Of a stretch of 64,000 bases of DNA, positions 22,207 to 31,128 are shown one piece after another (position 1 is the first letter of the stretch; each line of letters opens with the position of its first letter). The stretch is from Clostridia bacterium (GTDB lineage Bacteria > Bacillota > Clostridia > TANB77 > CAG-465): assembly GCA_026415435.1 (NCBI GenBank), contig JAOAHC010000044.1:1-64000 (forward strand), in the 5' to 3' direction. Below the pieces are notes generated by a model. It was not told the DNA's origin and made no database searches. It saw only the letters and a list, made by a program, of their open reading frames with translations. Made by a program: the position numbers and the translations under genes.

Positions 22207-22259
22207 AATTTATCATAATATAAATATAAGCAAATAAGTTATGAGAGGAGAGATTAACT

Positions 22260-22550
22260 ATGAGAAAAATAATTTTAATAATTTTAATTAGTTTAGTAGC
22301 ATTAATTTTATTAATATCGGTGACGATTACTGCTATAAACTGGAACAAAACAAATACATATAATAAGCAACAAGAAGAGGAAAAACAAAATCCAGGACTT
22401 ATATCAGGTAACAATACTAATCAAAATGAAAATTCAATTAAAGCTGATGAAGATATAGATGTTTTAGACAAACAATTAGAGAGCTTTATGAAAGAATTAG
22501 ATAATCTAGATTCAAGCGAAGTATCTAGTCTATCAGACATTCAAAAATAA
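22260..22550 (+). CDS. small membrane-anchored protein, unknown
   Basis: 96 aa. One N-terminal membrane segment (residues about 4-27, Ile/Leu-rich) is followed by a short hydrophilic tail with Gln/Glu/Asn-rich sequence and an acidic amphipathic end (DVLDKQLESFMKELDNL). No lipobox, so it is a signal-anchored or secreted peptide. I recognise no family. The next gene, also exported and helical, follows after 12 bases, so the two probably form one operon behind the promoter at 22178. Start ATG with GAGAGGAGAG. Confidence 0.65.
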   Translation: MRKIILIILISLVALILLISVTITAINWNKTNTYNKQQEEEKQNPGLISGNNTNQNENSIKADEDIDVLDKQLESFMKELDNLDSSEVSSLSDIQK

Positions 22551-22562
22551 GGAGAGTATTGT

Positions 22563-23081
22563 ATGAAAAAATGTAAATTAATAATATTTTTATTTAGTTT
22601 AATGTTATGTGTTACTAGTTTTTCTTATGCTACAAACACAACTACTAATACAACTACGACTACCACAACAAGACAGAGTATAAAAGATAAAATTCAAAGC
22701 ATAAAGGATAACAAGCAAAAAGCTATTCAAATAAGACAAACAATAAAGGAAAATTCTAAAGAACTTGCAAGATTAAGAATGAAACTAAGAGATGATTTAG
22801 TAACTATTAGAAAAGATATTAAGTCATATAAAGATACGAAAAAAACTCTTACTGCGGAGCAGAAAAATGAGATTAAATCAAAGCTTTCAATTTTAAAACA
22901 AATAAGGAAGGATACGTTGGCTTCATATGCTTCGTTATCTGAATCTGTGAGAGATTATAGACTTGATAATACAGATGATAGAGTCACTACATTAACAAAA
23001 ATAGCTGAACTTCAAGAAGCAAGAATGACAATATTAGAAAAAGCAATCAATGATATTGAAAGCAATCCAATTTTAAAATAA
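22563..23081 (+). CDS. secreted helical (coiled-coil) protein, unknown
   Basis: 172 aa. A signal peptide of about 23 residues ends at SFSYA, followed by a Thr/Asn-rich low-complexity stretch (residues about 24-36). The rest is almost wholly charged helix with heptad-like spacing (KDKIQSIKDNKQKAIQIRQTIKEN and similar), so a periplasm-like or wall-associated coiled coil. No catalytic motif is visible. Cotranscribed with the preceding small membrane protein. Start ATG after GGAGAG; a shared terminator follows. Confidence 0.65.
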   Translation: MKKCKLIIFLFSLMLCVTSFSYATNTTTNTTTTTTTRQSIKDKIQSIKDNKQKAIQIRQTIKENSKELARLRMKLRDDLVTIRKDIKSYKDTKKTLTAEQKNEIKSKLSILKQIRKDTLASYASLSESVRDYRLDNTDDRVTTLTKIAELQEARMTILEKAINDIESNPILK

Positions 23082-23085
23082 AAGT

Positions 23086-23116
23086 AATCCGTTAAGATTT
23101 ATATTCTTAACGGATT
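23086..23116. terminator. bidirectional terminator
   Basis: AATCCGTTAAG / CTTAACGGATT, 11-bp stem and 9-base loop, between two convergent genes. Confidence 0.85.
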
Positions 23117-23120
23117 TAAT

Positions 23121-23756
23121 CTATTTTTGACTTTGCATCCTTTGTACAATGAACCTATCCCCTTTATTGTTTCTAATGAAAAATATAAAGAAAGGTTGTA
23201 GGAATGGTAGAAAAAATCCTATTACAGCAAGTATCATTGCAAAATTGGGACATTGTTCTTGATATATTCTATAGAGTATTGAGTTGTAGGCTATGACAAA
23301 AACAAAGGCAGCTATTGGTGCAGCAAAAGGAAAGCTCATTGACAATATAAGTAAAGGTAAAACAAATTCGGGTTTATTTACTTCAATGCCAAATATTTTA
23401 GTTTTACCTATTATTTTACCCATCGTATACATGCAGCCATAAGGTATAAATGCAAGAAAAGCTAAATCATTACCACGTTTTTTAGACATTACATAAAGTC
23501 CTATAGCTCGTATTAGCCAAAGAAATAGTACGGTAAGTGAAACTGTTATAAGTGTTGTAGATATTATTGATAGAATACTTCTAATGTTAGACCAGTCAAC
23601 GCTTTGAATGCTTTGTCCATCTGGTAGTTTCAAAAATTCTGCTATTTTAGCATTAATAAAGTCTGATACTCCATTTAAATTAGATTGATCCATTGCGATA
23701 GGTTGATTGGTTTTAACTAAGCTATTTTCAATGTAAGGATTTGGTGTAGTATTCAT
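23121..23756 (-). CDS. polytopic membrane protein, unknown
   Basis: 211 aa. A polar N-terminal region of about 60 residues is followed by about four membrane segments: near 63-88 (SILSIISTTLITVSLTVLFLWL), 98-115, 130-158 and 176-196. Motifs AFIPYG and GKIIGKTKIFG lie between them, a pattern seen in small DUF5684-type membrane proteins; that link is tentative. It is alone on this strand, convergent to the secreted helical protein. Start ATG with GAAAGGGA. Confidence 0.6.
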   Translation of the reverse strand: MNTTPNPYIENSLVKTNQPIAMDQSNLNGVSDFINAKIAEFLKLPDGQSIQSVDWSNIRSILSIISTTLITVSLTVLFLWLIRAIGLYVMSKKRGNDLAFLAFIPYGCMYTMGKIIGKTKIFGIEVNKPEFVLPLLILSMSFPFAAPIAAFVFVIAYNSILYRIYQEQCPNFAMILAVIGFFLPFLQPFFIFFIRNNKGDRFIVQRMQSQK

Positions 23757-23855
23757 ATAAATTTCCCTTTCAAAAGATAATTATACAAATATATTGTGTA
23801 GTTTACTAAAAAATATATAAAATATAATAAATTTTTGAAATTTTTGTGAATACTA

Positions 23856-23884
23856 TTGACAATATTAAAATAATATTAGATAAT
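23856..23884 (+). promoter_or_regulatory. acpP promoter
   Basis: TTGACA (23856-23861), 17-base spacer, GATAAT (23879-23884). Confidence 0.7.
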
Positions 23885-23917
23885 ACAGATGTAGTTACGA
23901 GGAGGTGTATATTTTAA

Positions 23918-24160
23918 ATGGAAGCAATTTTTGAAAGAGTTAAGGAAGTTATATCCGAACAACTTGGAATAGAAGATATGGAAACTATAACTATGGAAAC
24001 TACATTTATAGATGATTTAGGTGCAGATTCTTTAGATATTGTGGAATTAATAATGGCACTAGAAGAGGAATTTGATATGGAAATACCTGAAGCTGAAGCT
24101 GAAAAAATAGTTTCAGTAGCAGATGTTGTAGAATATATAAAAAGTAATGGTAAAAATTAA
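23918..24160 (+). CDS. acpP: acyl carrier protein
   Basis: Carries the growing acyl chain in fatty-acid synthesis, 80 aa and acidic. Ser38 in GADSLD is the phosphopantetheine attachment site, followed by helix [16 protein letters not shown]. Start ATG behind GAGGAGGTG with rather long spacing. It has its own promoter and terminator, so it is monocistronic here, and no fab genes lie next to it. Confidence 0.95.
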   Translation: MEAIFERVKEVISEQLGIEDMETITMETTFIDDLGADSLDIVELIMALEEEFDMEIPEAEAEKIVSVADVVEYIKSNGKN

Positions 24161-24196
24161 TTTGTAGTGTAAGAGGTTAGATATTAAATATAAAGA

Positions 24197-24234
24197 AATA
24201 TAGTAGATAGTGAGTAATTGCTATTTACTATATT
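24197..24234 (+). terminator. acpP terminator
   Basis: AATATAGTAGATAG pairs with CTATTTACTATATT (14 bp with one G-T pair), loop of 10, then a T tract. Confidence 0.85.
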
Positions 24235-24339
24235 TTTTATTATAATAAGTTATAGAAATTTACATATTTAATATTTGAGAGTAACATTAAACTGAACTAG
24301 TTTATTAGGGTACAATATAACAGAATACTTCTAATTTAC

Positions 24340-24368
24340 TTGATATTTTTAGTTTTTTTATATATAAT
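24340..24368 (+). promoter_or_regulatory. rnc promoter
   Basis: TTGATA (24340-24345), 17-base spacer, TATAAT (24363-24368), 22 bases before the rnc start. Confidence 0.75.
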
Positions 24369-24389
24369 ATATTCATATATGGTGAGATT

Positions 24390-25088
24390 ATGGAAGAAGA
24401 AAAGTTAATTAAATTACAAAAAGATATAAAATATTTATTTATTAATACAAATTTGTTAAAAATAGCACTTACACACAAGTCATATGCTTATGAGAAAAAA
24501 CAAACAGACCCAAAATATTATAATGAAAGACTAGAATATCTAGGTGATGCTATCTTAGAACATGTTATCTCTGAGTATTTGTTTAACTATAGACCAATAC
24601 TTACAGAAGGCCAGATGACTAAGAAAAGAGCAAGTATTGTGTGTGAAAAAACACTTGCGAGAGCTATAAAAAAGATAAAGATTGAAAAATATATTTATTT
24701 AGGTAAATGTGAAAAAACAACAAATGGTCAGGCAAAAGATGCTATACTCGCAGACGTTTTTGAAGCTATGATAGGTGCAATATATGTAGATGGGGGATAT
24801 GAAACAGCGAAAATAGTATGTCTTGAATTATTAGATGAGTATATACAGAATGTATTAGTTGGCAATGAATTAGAAGAAGACTATAAAACAAAATTACAAG
24901 AAAAATTACAGGTGAATGGAAATGTTAAAATTGAATATATACTTAAAGAAGATAAAGGCCCTGATCATGACAAAACATTTTTTGTTGAAGTATTTGTTAA
25001 TGGGGAAAAAATAGGTGAGGGAAGTGGAAAAAATAAAAAATCAGCAGAACAAGCATCAGCCAAATATGCACTCGAATCAGAAAAATAG
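24390..25088 (+). CDS. rnc: ribonuclease III
   Basis: Cuts double-stranded RNA in rRNA and mRNA processing, 232 aa. The signature ERLEYLGDAIL lies at residues 46-56; Asp53, Asp122 and Glu125 match the metal-binding positions. A C-terminal double-stranded-RNA-binding domain runs from about 162 to 230 (DYKTKLQEKLQ ... KKSAEQASAKYAL). The following radical SAM gene overlaps its 3' end, suggesting translational coupling. The usual Firmicutes neighbours smc and ftsY are absent here. Confidence 0.95.
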   Translation: MEEEKLIKLQKDIKYLFINTNLLKIALTHKSYAYEKKQTDPKYYNERLEYLGDAILEHVISEYLFNYRPILTEGQMTKKRASIVCEKTLARAIKKIKIEKYIYLGKCEKTTNGQAKDAILADVFEAMIGAIYVDGGYETAKIVCLELLDEYIQNVLVGNELEEDYKTKLQEKLQVNGNVKIEYILKEDKGPDHDKTFFVEVFVNGEKIGEGSGKNKKSAEQASAKYALESEK

Positions 25089-26130
25089 TATAGATATACC
25101 TATTGATTTTGGAATACTGCTAAAGAATTTTTCAAAAGAAAAGCAGTATACTATTCCTATTTTTATACCGCATGTTGGATGTAAAAATGAGTGTGTTTTT
25201 TGTAATCAAAAAAAGATAAGTGGGCAAACTAAAATACCTGATAAAAATGATATTAAAGACACAATAGAAAAATACATTGAAAAATTTAAGTATGATAGAA
25301 AAATACAGGTTGCTTTTTTTGGAGGTAGTTTTACAGGACTAAATATTTCAAAGCAAATTGATTATTTAAAATCTGCTTATGGTTATGTGAAGAATAAAAA
25401 GGTAGAGTCTATTAGACTTTCTACAAGACCTGACTATATTTCTGTCAGAACCCTTAAACTTTTAAAAAAATATGGGGTCAAATCTATTGAGATAGGTGTG
25501 CAATCTATGAGCAATGATGTACTTACAGTTTCAAAACGTGGTCATCAAAGAACAGATGTTATACGTGCAGCAAGACTTATAAAGTTATTTGGTTTTGATT
25601 TGGGATTTCAAATAATGGTAGGATTACCTAAAAGTACTGAAAAAACAGAGATTGATACTATAAAAACACTGCTTTTATTAAAGCCAAAAGAACTTAGGGT
25701 TTATCCAGTATATGTTATAGAGCAAAGTGAACTTTTCGATATGTATAAAGAAGGTGAGTATGAGCCTCTTTCTCTAGATGATGCCATAGACAGAGGATTT
25801 TATATAGTCAATGAGTGTAAAAATTCTGATGTTAAAATTATAAAGTTAGGATTACAATCCACAGATGAAATTACACAAAATAATGAGAAAATAGTGGGAC
25901 CTGTTTGTGATAATTATGCAGAATACGTTATTGCTAAACTCTTGCTAGAAGAAATAGACCTTAAAATAAAAGAAGTTTTAAGTAAAAATGAAAATGTTAA
26001 CAAGGTCAATTTTATAGTTAGCAAAGATATTCCTATTTCATTAGTAGTAGGACCTAAGAAAGTTAATGTAGATTATATAAAGAAAAAATATAACGTGGAA
26101 TTTAAAGTTAAAAATACAGAAAATAGGTGA
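25066..26130 (+). CDS. radical SAM protein, Elp3/coproporphyrinogen-oxidase-like
   Basis: About 354 aa. The iron-sulfur motif is C39, C43 and C46 (GCKNECVFC), after PIFIPHVG. FFGGSFTG and QSMSNDVL, followed by KRGH, match the Elp3/YhcC-type radical SAM family often encoded next to rnc in Firmicutes; the substrate is unknown, perhaps tRNA. The start is uncertain: ATG at 25066 inside the rnc end lacks a clear ribosome binding site, while GTG codons at 25015 and 25024 lie near AGGTGAGG. Conserved sequence begins well after all three. Confidence 0.85.
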   Translation: MHSNQKNSIDIPIDFGILLKNFSKEKQYTIPIFIPHVGCKNECVFCNQKKISGQTKIPDKNDIKDTIEKYIEKFKYDRKIQVAFFGGSFTGLNISKQIDYLKSAYGYVKNKKVESIRLSTRPDYISVRTLKLLKKYGVKSIEIGVQSMSNDVLTVSKRGHQRTDVIRAARLIKLFGFDLGFQIMVGLPKSTEKTEIDTIKTLLLLKPKELRVYPVYVIEQSELFDMYKEGEYEPLSLDDAIDRGFYIVNECKNSDVKIIKLGLQSTDEITQNNEKIVGPVCDNYAEYVIAKLLLEEIDLKIKEVLSKNENVNKVNFIVSKDIPISLVVGPKKVNVDYIKKKYNVEFKVKNTENR

Positions 26131-26135
26131 TATAT

Positions 26136-26603
26136 TTGAAGAAAAAAGTAATGTTTGTAGCAAGTTCTGGAGGACATTTAAGCGAATTACTAAAGCTTGA
26201 GACACTATTTAATAAATATGACTATTTACTTGTTACTGAAAAAGTTGATACAACAGAGTATTTAAAAGATAACTATAACGTTAAGTATGTTTCATATTGT
26301 TCAAGAGATAATATGGTTAATTACTACATAAATATTCTAATTAATTTATTAAAATCTATATATATATATTTAAAATTCAGACCAGATACCATAGTTACAA
26401 CAGGTGCAAATACAGGTGGTGTAATGTGTTTTATTGGGAAAATGTTTGGATCAAAAATAATATATATAGAATCATTAGCAAAAGTAAAAGACTTATCATT
26501 AACTGGTAAAAATATGTATAAAATAGCAGATAAATTTTATGTTCAATGGGAAGAATTAACTAAATTATATGATAAAGCTGAATATTTGGGGAGGTTAATA
26601 TAA
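26136..26603 (+). CDS. Alg14/PssD-like glycosyltransferase subunit
   Basis: 155 aa. It begins KKKVMFVASSGGHLSELLKL, the nucleotide-sugar-transferase N-domain pattern with GGH, and has TTGANTGG and IESLAKV. This is the membrane-associated half of a two-component GT28-type enzyme; in Alg13/Alg14 and PssD/PssE the partners together transfer a sugar to a lipid-linked acceptor. The start is most likely TTG at 26136 behind AGGTGA, as no ATG precedes the conserved block. Its stop overlaps the next ATG by one base. Confidence 0.8.
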   Translation: MKKKVMFVASSGGHLSELLKLETLFNKYDYLLVTEKVDTTEYLKDNYNVKYVSYCSRDNMVNYYINILINLLKSIYIYLKFRPDTIVTTGANTGGVMCFIGKMFGSKIIYIESLAKVKDLSLTGKNMYKIADKFYVQWEELTKLYDKAEYLGRLI

Positions 26604-27106
26604 TGGTATTTGTGGCACTTGGAACTCAAAAGCAGCAAGCAAAAAGAATTATTGATTACGTTGTAAATTCAAATGAACTTAAAAATGAAGAAATATTAAT
26701 TCAAAATGGACATACTACATTTGAGGAGAAATACGATAATACTAGAATATGTTTATTAAATTTTTTATCAAAAGAAGAATTGGAATCTAATTTGGATAAA
26801 GCTGATTTAGTTATAACCCATGGTGGCGTAGGATCAATATTTACTGCTCTTAGTAAAAACAAAAAAGTTATTGCTATACCAAGACTTAAAAAGTATTTTG
26901 AACACATGGATGATCACCAAACAGAGGTGTGTGAACAACTTGAACAATTAGGATATATTAGTTGTTTTAATGTTAATAACTTAACTGAAAAAAATATAGA
27001 TGTATATGATGAATTTGATAATTTAATAAAAAAAGCAAAAGAAGTCAAATATAAAAAATATGAACAAGATACAAGTTATTTAAAAACTTTAGAAGAGGTT
27101 ATATAA
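26603..27106 (+). CDS. Alg13/PssE-like glycosyltransferase subunit
   Basis: 167 aa, the partner of the preceding gene. MVFVALGTQKQQ at the start and THGGVGSIFTALSKNKKVIAIPR in the middle are the GT28 C-domain pattern that binds the nucleotide sugar. HMDDHQTEV follows as in PssE. The stop/start overlap with the upstream subunit makes translational coupling likely. No polysaccharide cluster surrounds the pair, so the acceptor is unknown. Confidence 0.85.
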   Translation: MVFVALGTQKQQAKRIIDYVVNSNELKNEEILIQNGHTTFEEKYDNTRICLLNFLSKEELESNLDKADLVITHGGVGSIFTALSKNKKVIAIPRLKKYFEHMDDHQTEVCEQLEQLGYISCFNVNNLTEKNIDVYDEFDNLIKKAKEVKYKKYEQDTSYLKTLEEVI

Positions 27107-27182
27107 TATAAAATTATATTTTTAAGTTTATTACAAATACTAAGAATAAATATTAGATGTTTTATTTTTAGTGGAGAATTTT

Positions 27183-28073
27183 ATGAATTTGAATAATAAA
27201 TTTAAAGAAACTATGAGAAATCTAGACTATATGAAAGTTATACAAAACATTATATTTATGGTATTAGGATCATATTTAATTAGTTTTGCAATTAAAGCAT
27301 TTTTGCTTCCAAATAAGCTTTCTACTGGTGGAGCTAGTGGTGTAGCAACAATTTTTTACTATATCTCTGATATGCCAATGGGAATTACTGTTTTGTTAAT
27401 TAATATTCCATTGTTTATAGTCGCTATGATTAAACTAGGAATTAGATTTAGTGTTAAAGCAATAATTACTACTGTACTACTATCAGTCTTTTTAGACTTA
27501 TTTGATTATTCTAAATTTATACAAATAGCAGATACAGACTTATTTATTTCAGCTATATTTGGTGGATTAATTTTAGGAATAGGAATATCACTAGTTTTTA
27601 AAGTAGGAGCTTCTTCTGGTGGATCAGATTTACTTGCTCAAATAATATATAGACTTACGTCACTGCAAAGTGTGAGTCAAATACTACTTGCAATTGATAC
27701 AATAATAATATTGTCTATAGTGCTAGTATTTAAAAATATAAATTTAGGACTATATTCAATTGTTGCAATTTTTGTTTCTAAAAAGGTAATTGAGATAATT
27801 TTTGAGGGAATATATTACACTAAAATTGTAACTATTATAACTAAAAATCCAAATGAGATTACTGTAAAAATATTTGAAGAATTAAATAGGAGTGCAACTA
27901 TAACAAAGGCAAAAGGTGCGTATTCAGATAGAGATTACTACGTTTTAACTGTTCTTGTAACATTGCCACAAATATCAGGATTAAAGCAAATTGTTAGAAA
28001 TAATGATAATAAAGCAATTGTATATATATCAAATGCCAATGAAGTTTTTGGAAAAGGTTTTAAAGCTATGTAA
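27183..28073 (+). CDS. YitT-family membrane protein
   Basis: 296 aa. The N-terminal half has about five membrane segments with the family hallmark AFLLPNKLSTGGASGVATI and a second glycine-rich segment GASSGGSDLLAQI. The C-terminal soluble part (from about 205) is a DUF2179-type domain ending NDNKAIVYISNANEVFGKGF. The transported substrate is not known for the family. The start is the ATG at 27183 behind GTGGAG; the upstream in-frame GTG is part of that site. Confidence 0.85.
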   Translation: MNLNNKFKETMRNLDYMKVIQNIIFMVLGSYLISFAIKAFLLPNKLSTGGASGVATIFYYISDMPMGITVLLINIPLFIVAMIKLGIRFSVKAIITTVLLSVFLDLFDYSKFIQIADTDLFISAIFGGLILGIGISLVFKVGASSGGSDLLAQIIYRLTSLQSVSQILLAIDTIIILSIVLVFKNINLGLYSIVAIFVSKKVIEIIFEGIYYTKIVTIITKNPNEITVKIFEELNRSATITKAKGAYSDRDYYVLTVLVTLPQISGLKQIVRNNDNKAIVYISNANEVFGKGFKAM

Positions 28074-28093
28074 AAAGTAGTCAAGGGGGATAT

Positions 28094-28894
28094 ATGGATA
28101 AAATTAATTTAGAATTAAAAGCAAAACAAATAAGAAGGAGTATAGTTAAATTAGTTCATGATTCAAAATCTGGGCATCCAGGAGGTAGTCTTTCTGCAAC
28201 AGATATTTTAACTGTACTATACAATGAAGTTATGAATTTAGGTCTTGATGAAAAATCAAATAGAATAGATAAATTTGTTTTGTCTAAAGGACATGCTACA
28301 GCACTATATTATTCTATTTTGGCTTCGGTTGGATTAATTAATGAAGAAGATTTAAAAGGATACAGAAAATATGATGGCTTTTTAGAGGGACACCCAAGTA
28401 ATAAGATACCGGGTGTTGATAGTTCTAGTGGTTCGCTTGGACAAGGTCTTTCTGTTGCATGTGGTATGGCTCTTGCAAAAAAAATAGATAAAGATTCAGG
28501 GTATGTATATTGTTTACTTGGAGATGGTGAGCTAGAAGAAGGCCAAATCTGGGAAGCTTTTATGAGTATAAATAAATTTAAACTAAATAACCTAATTTCT
28601 ATAATAGACTACAACGGATTACAAATAGATGGAAATATAACTCATGTTAAAGCGCTAGATAGTATTAAAGAAAAAGTTCAAAGTTTTGGTTTAGAAGTTA
28701 TAGAAATAGATGGACATGATGTTGAACAAATTTTAAATGCATTAAATAATGCAAAGAAATCAAATATACCAACATGCATAATAGCTAAAACAGTAAAAGG
28801 AAAAGGTGTAAGTTTCATGGAAAATAAAGCTGAGTGGCACGGAAAAGCTATAAATGATGAGGAATATGAAATTGCCATTAAAGAGCTAGTGTAG
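28094..28894 (+). CDS. transketolase, N-terminal subunit
   Basis: 266 aa. Pyrophosphate-binding half of a split transketolase in the non-oxidative pentose phosphate pathway. SGHPGGSLSATDIL near the N-terminus, LSKGHA, SGSLGQGLS and the thiamine-diphosphate motif GDGELEEGQIWEA...IDYNG are all present. The C-terminal subunit follows after 16 bases. Split transketolases are common in Clostridia and archaea. Start ATG with AAGGGGGA. Confidence 0.93.
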   Translation: MDKINLELKAKQIRRSIVKLVHDSKSGHPGGSLSATDILTVLYNEVMNLGLDEKSNRIDKFVLSKGHATALYYSILASVGLINEEDLKGYRKYDGFLEGHPSNKIPGVDSSSGSLGQGLSVACGMALAKKIDKDSGYVYCLLGDGELEEGQIWEAFMSINKFKLNNLISIIDYNGLQIDGNITHVKALDSIKEKVQSFGLEVIEIDGHDVEQILNALNNAKKSNIPTCIIAKTVKGKGVSFMENKAEWHGKAINDEEYEIAIKELV

Positions 28895-28910
28895 TAAAGG
28901 GGAATAAATT

Positions 28911-29822
28911 ATGATGTCTACAAGAAAAGCTTATGGAGAGTTTTTGGTTGAATTAGGTGCTAAAAATGAAAATGTTATTGTTTTTGATGCGGACCTAGCA
29001 AAAGCTACCTGTACAGATATGTTTAGAGAAAAGTATCCAGATAGACACTTTGATGTAGGAATTGCAGAACAAGATTTAGTAGGTATATCAACAGGAGCTG
29101 CCTTATCTTCAAAAACTGTTTTTGCTTCAAGTTTTGCTATGTTTTTATGTGGTAGAGCATATGAACAAGTTAGGAATACAGTTGGATATAATCATGCAAA
29201 TATAAGTTTATGTGCAACTCACGCGGGGCTAGCGGTAGGTGAAGATGGACCTACACATCAGTGCATAGAAGATATATCTTTAATGCGTGGTATTCCGGGT
29301 ATGAATGTTTTAGTTCCATGTGATGAAGTTAGTACTAAGAAAATATTAAATTTAAGTTTAGAGATAAATGGACCTAAATATATAAGATTGGGAAGAAATG
29401 ATACTGTAGATATATATAACGATAGCTATAAATTTGAACTTGGCAAAAGTCATACATTTGGTGAGGGTACGGATGGTACAATATTTGCTATTGGAAATAC
29501 AGTTGCTATTGCACTTGAAGCACAAAAATTACTTAGAGATATGAATAAAGATGTAAGAGTGGTTGATTTGTATAGTATTAAACCTGTAGATAAAGAAGAG
29601 ATAATTAAATGTGCATTAGAAACTGAAATACTGGTTTCAATAGAAGATCATAGTATAATAGGTGGAATAGGAAGTTTAATATCTGAAGTACTTTGTGAAT
29701 ATTATCCGAAAAAACTTACAAGATTAGGTGTGCAAGATAAATTTGGTAAATCAGGTAATTATCAAAAACTATATGAGATGTATGGTATAACTAAAGAGTC
29801 AATAATTAAGATATTTAAATAA
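28911..29822 (+). CDS. transketolase, C-terminal subunit
   Basis: 303 aa. Pyrimidine-binding half of the split transketolase: DADLAKAT, RHFDVGIAEQDLVGISTGAALSS with the Glu that activates thiamine diphosphate, and GEDGPTHQ. The C-terminal domain has VVDLYSIKPVD and SIEDHSIIGGIGS. It works as a complex with the preceding subunit. Start is ATG-ATG after AAAGGGG; which of the two is used cannot be told. Confidence 0.93.
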   Translation: MMSTRKAYGEFLVELGAKNENVIVFDADLAKATCTDMFREKYPDRHFDVGIAEQDLVGISTGAALSSKTVFASSFAMFLCGRAYEQVRNTVGYNHANISLCATHAGLAVGEDGPTHQCIEDISLMRGIPGMNVLVPCDEVSTKKILNLSLEINGPKYIRLGRNDTVDIYNDSYKFELGKSHTFGEGTDGTIFAIGNTVAIALEAQKLLRDMNKDVRVVDLYSIKPVDKEEIIKCALETEILVSIEDHSIIGGIGSLISEVLCEYYPKKLTRLGVQDKFGKSGNYQKLYEMYGITKESIIKIFK

Positions 29823-29871
29823 TATATTGTTTAAAATTAATAGTAAATAGTGCGCAGTGAAAGGGGAGAAC

Positions 29872-31128
29872 ATGGAACCATTAGCATATAGAATGAGGCC
29901 TGAGACTTTAGAAGAGTTTTTTGGCCAAGAACATATAGTGGGAAAGGACAAGCTTCTTTATCGCCTTATAAAGGCTGATAGGCTTACCTCTGCTATATTT
30001 TGGGGACCACCAGGCTGTGGTAAAACCTCTCTTGCAAGAGTGATTGCAAAGACAACTAAGCATAACTTTGTAGAATTAAATGCAACACAAGCTGGAGTAT
30101 CTGATATAAAGAGGGTAGCTGAAGAAGCATCTAATATATTTGTAAATCCAAGTGGTAAAGTAATACTATTTATTGATGAAATACATAGGTTTAATAAATT
30201 ACAACAAGATGCGCTTTTACCATATGTTGAAAAAGGAAAAGTCATACTTATAGGTGCAACTACTGAAAATCCATATTTTGAAGTTAATAAAGCTTTAATT
30301 TCAAGATCAACAGTGTTTAAATTTAAAGAACTTGATGAGGAAGATATAGAAAAAGTAATAAGATTTTGTATTCAAGATAAGAAAAAAGGTCTAGGAAGTT
30401 ATAATCTAAAAGTTGATGAAGAAGTAATCGAGATACTTTCTAAATTATCAAATGGAGATGTAAGAACCGTACTTAATGGACTTGAATTAGCGGTAATTAC
30501 AACTGATATATCAAAAGAAGGTAGAATTCATATAACTAAACAAATAATACTAGAATCTATACAACAAAAAAAATCAATTTACGATAAATCTACAGATTCA
30601 CATTATGATACAATAAGTGCATTTATAAAGTCAATGAGAGGTAGTGATCCAAATGCAACTCTACACTATTTAGCTCGTATGTTAGATGGTGGAGAAGACC
30701 CTTTATTTATTGCAAGAAGAATAGTAATATGTGCTTCTGAAGATGTGGGACTTGCATGTAATGAAGCGTTATTAGTTGCAGTATCAGCAATGCAAGCAGT
30801 TAATCAAATTGGTATGCCAGAAGCAAGAATTATACTTGCTCATTCAGCACTTGTAGTCGCAAATAGTCCTAAATCTAATAGTGCATATATTGGTATAGAT
30901 AGTGCGCTTGCGGATGTTAAAAATATTGATGTAGGAGTAGTTCCTATGCATATAAGAAATGCAGTTGTTTCAAATATGAAAGAATTTGGGTATCACGGAG
31001 GATATAAGTATCCGCATGACTTTGAAGATGGTTATGTTTCACAGCAATATTTGCCAGATAAATTAGTAGATAAAAAATACTATATTCCAAAAAAGTGGGA
31101 GCAATATTATGAGAGAAAAGAAGAGTAG
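29872..31128 (+). CDS. rarA: replication-associated recombination ATPase RarA (MgsA)
   Basis: 418 aa AAA+ ATPase acting at stalled replication forks. PLAYRMRPETLEEFFGQEH at the N-terminus, Walker A GPPGCGKT at residues 45-52, Walker B ILFIDEIHRFNKLQQD, sensor GATTENPYFEV and the late motif DPLFIARRIVICASEDVGLA all match the family. The start is the ATG at 29872 with AAAGGGGAG; the upstream GTG lies before that site. The next gene begins inside its 3' end. Confidence 0.95.
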   Translation: MEPLAYRMRPETLEEFFGQEHIVGKDKLLYRLIKADRLTSAIFWGPPGCGKTSLARVIAKTTKHNFVELNATQAGVSDIKRVAEEASNIFVNPSGKVILFIDEIHRFNKLQQDALLPYVEKGKVILIGATTENPYFEVNKALISRSTVFKFKELDEEDIEKVIRFCIQDKKKGLGSYNLKVDEEVIEILSKLSNGDVRTVLNGLELAVITTDISKEGRIHITKQIILESIQQKKSIYDKSTDSHYDTISAFIKSMRGSDPNATLHYLARMLDGGEDPLFIARRIVICASEDVGLACNEALLVAVSAMQAVNQIGMPEARIILAHSALVVANSPKSNSAYIGIDSALADVKNIDVGVVPMHIRNAVVSNMKEFGYHGGYKYPHDFEDGYVSQQYLPDKLVDKKYYIPKKWEQYYERKEE

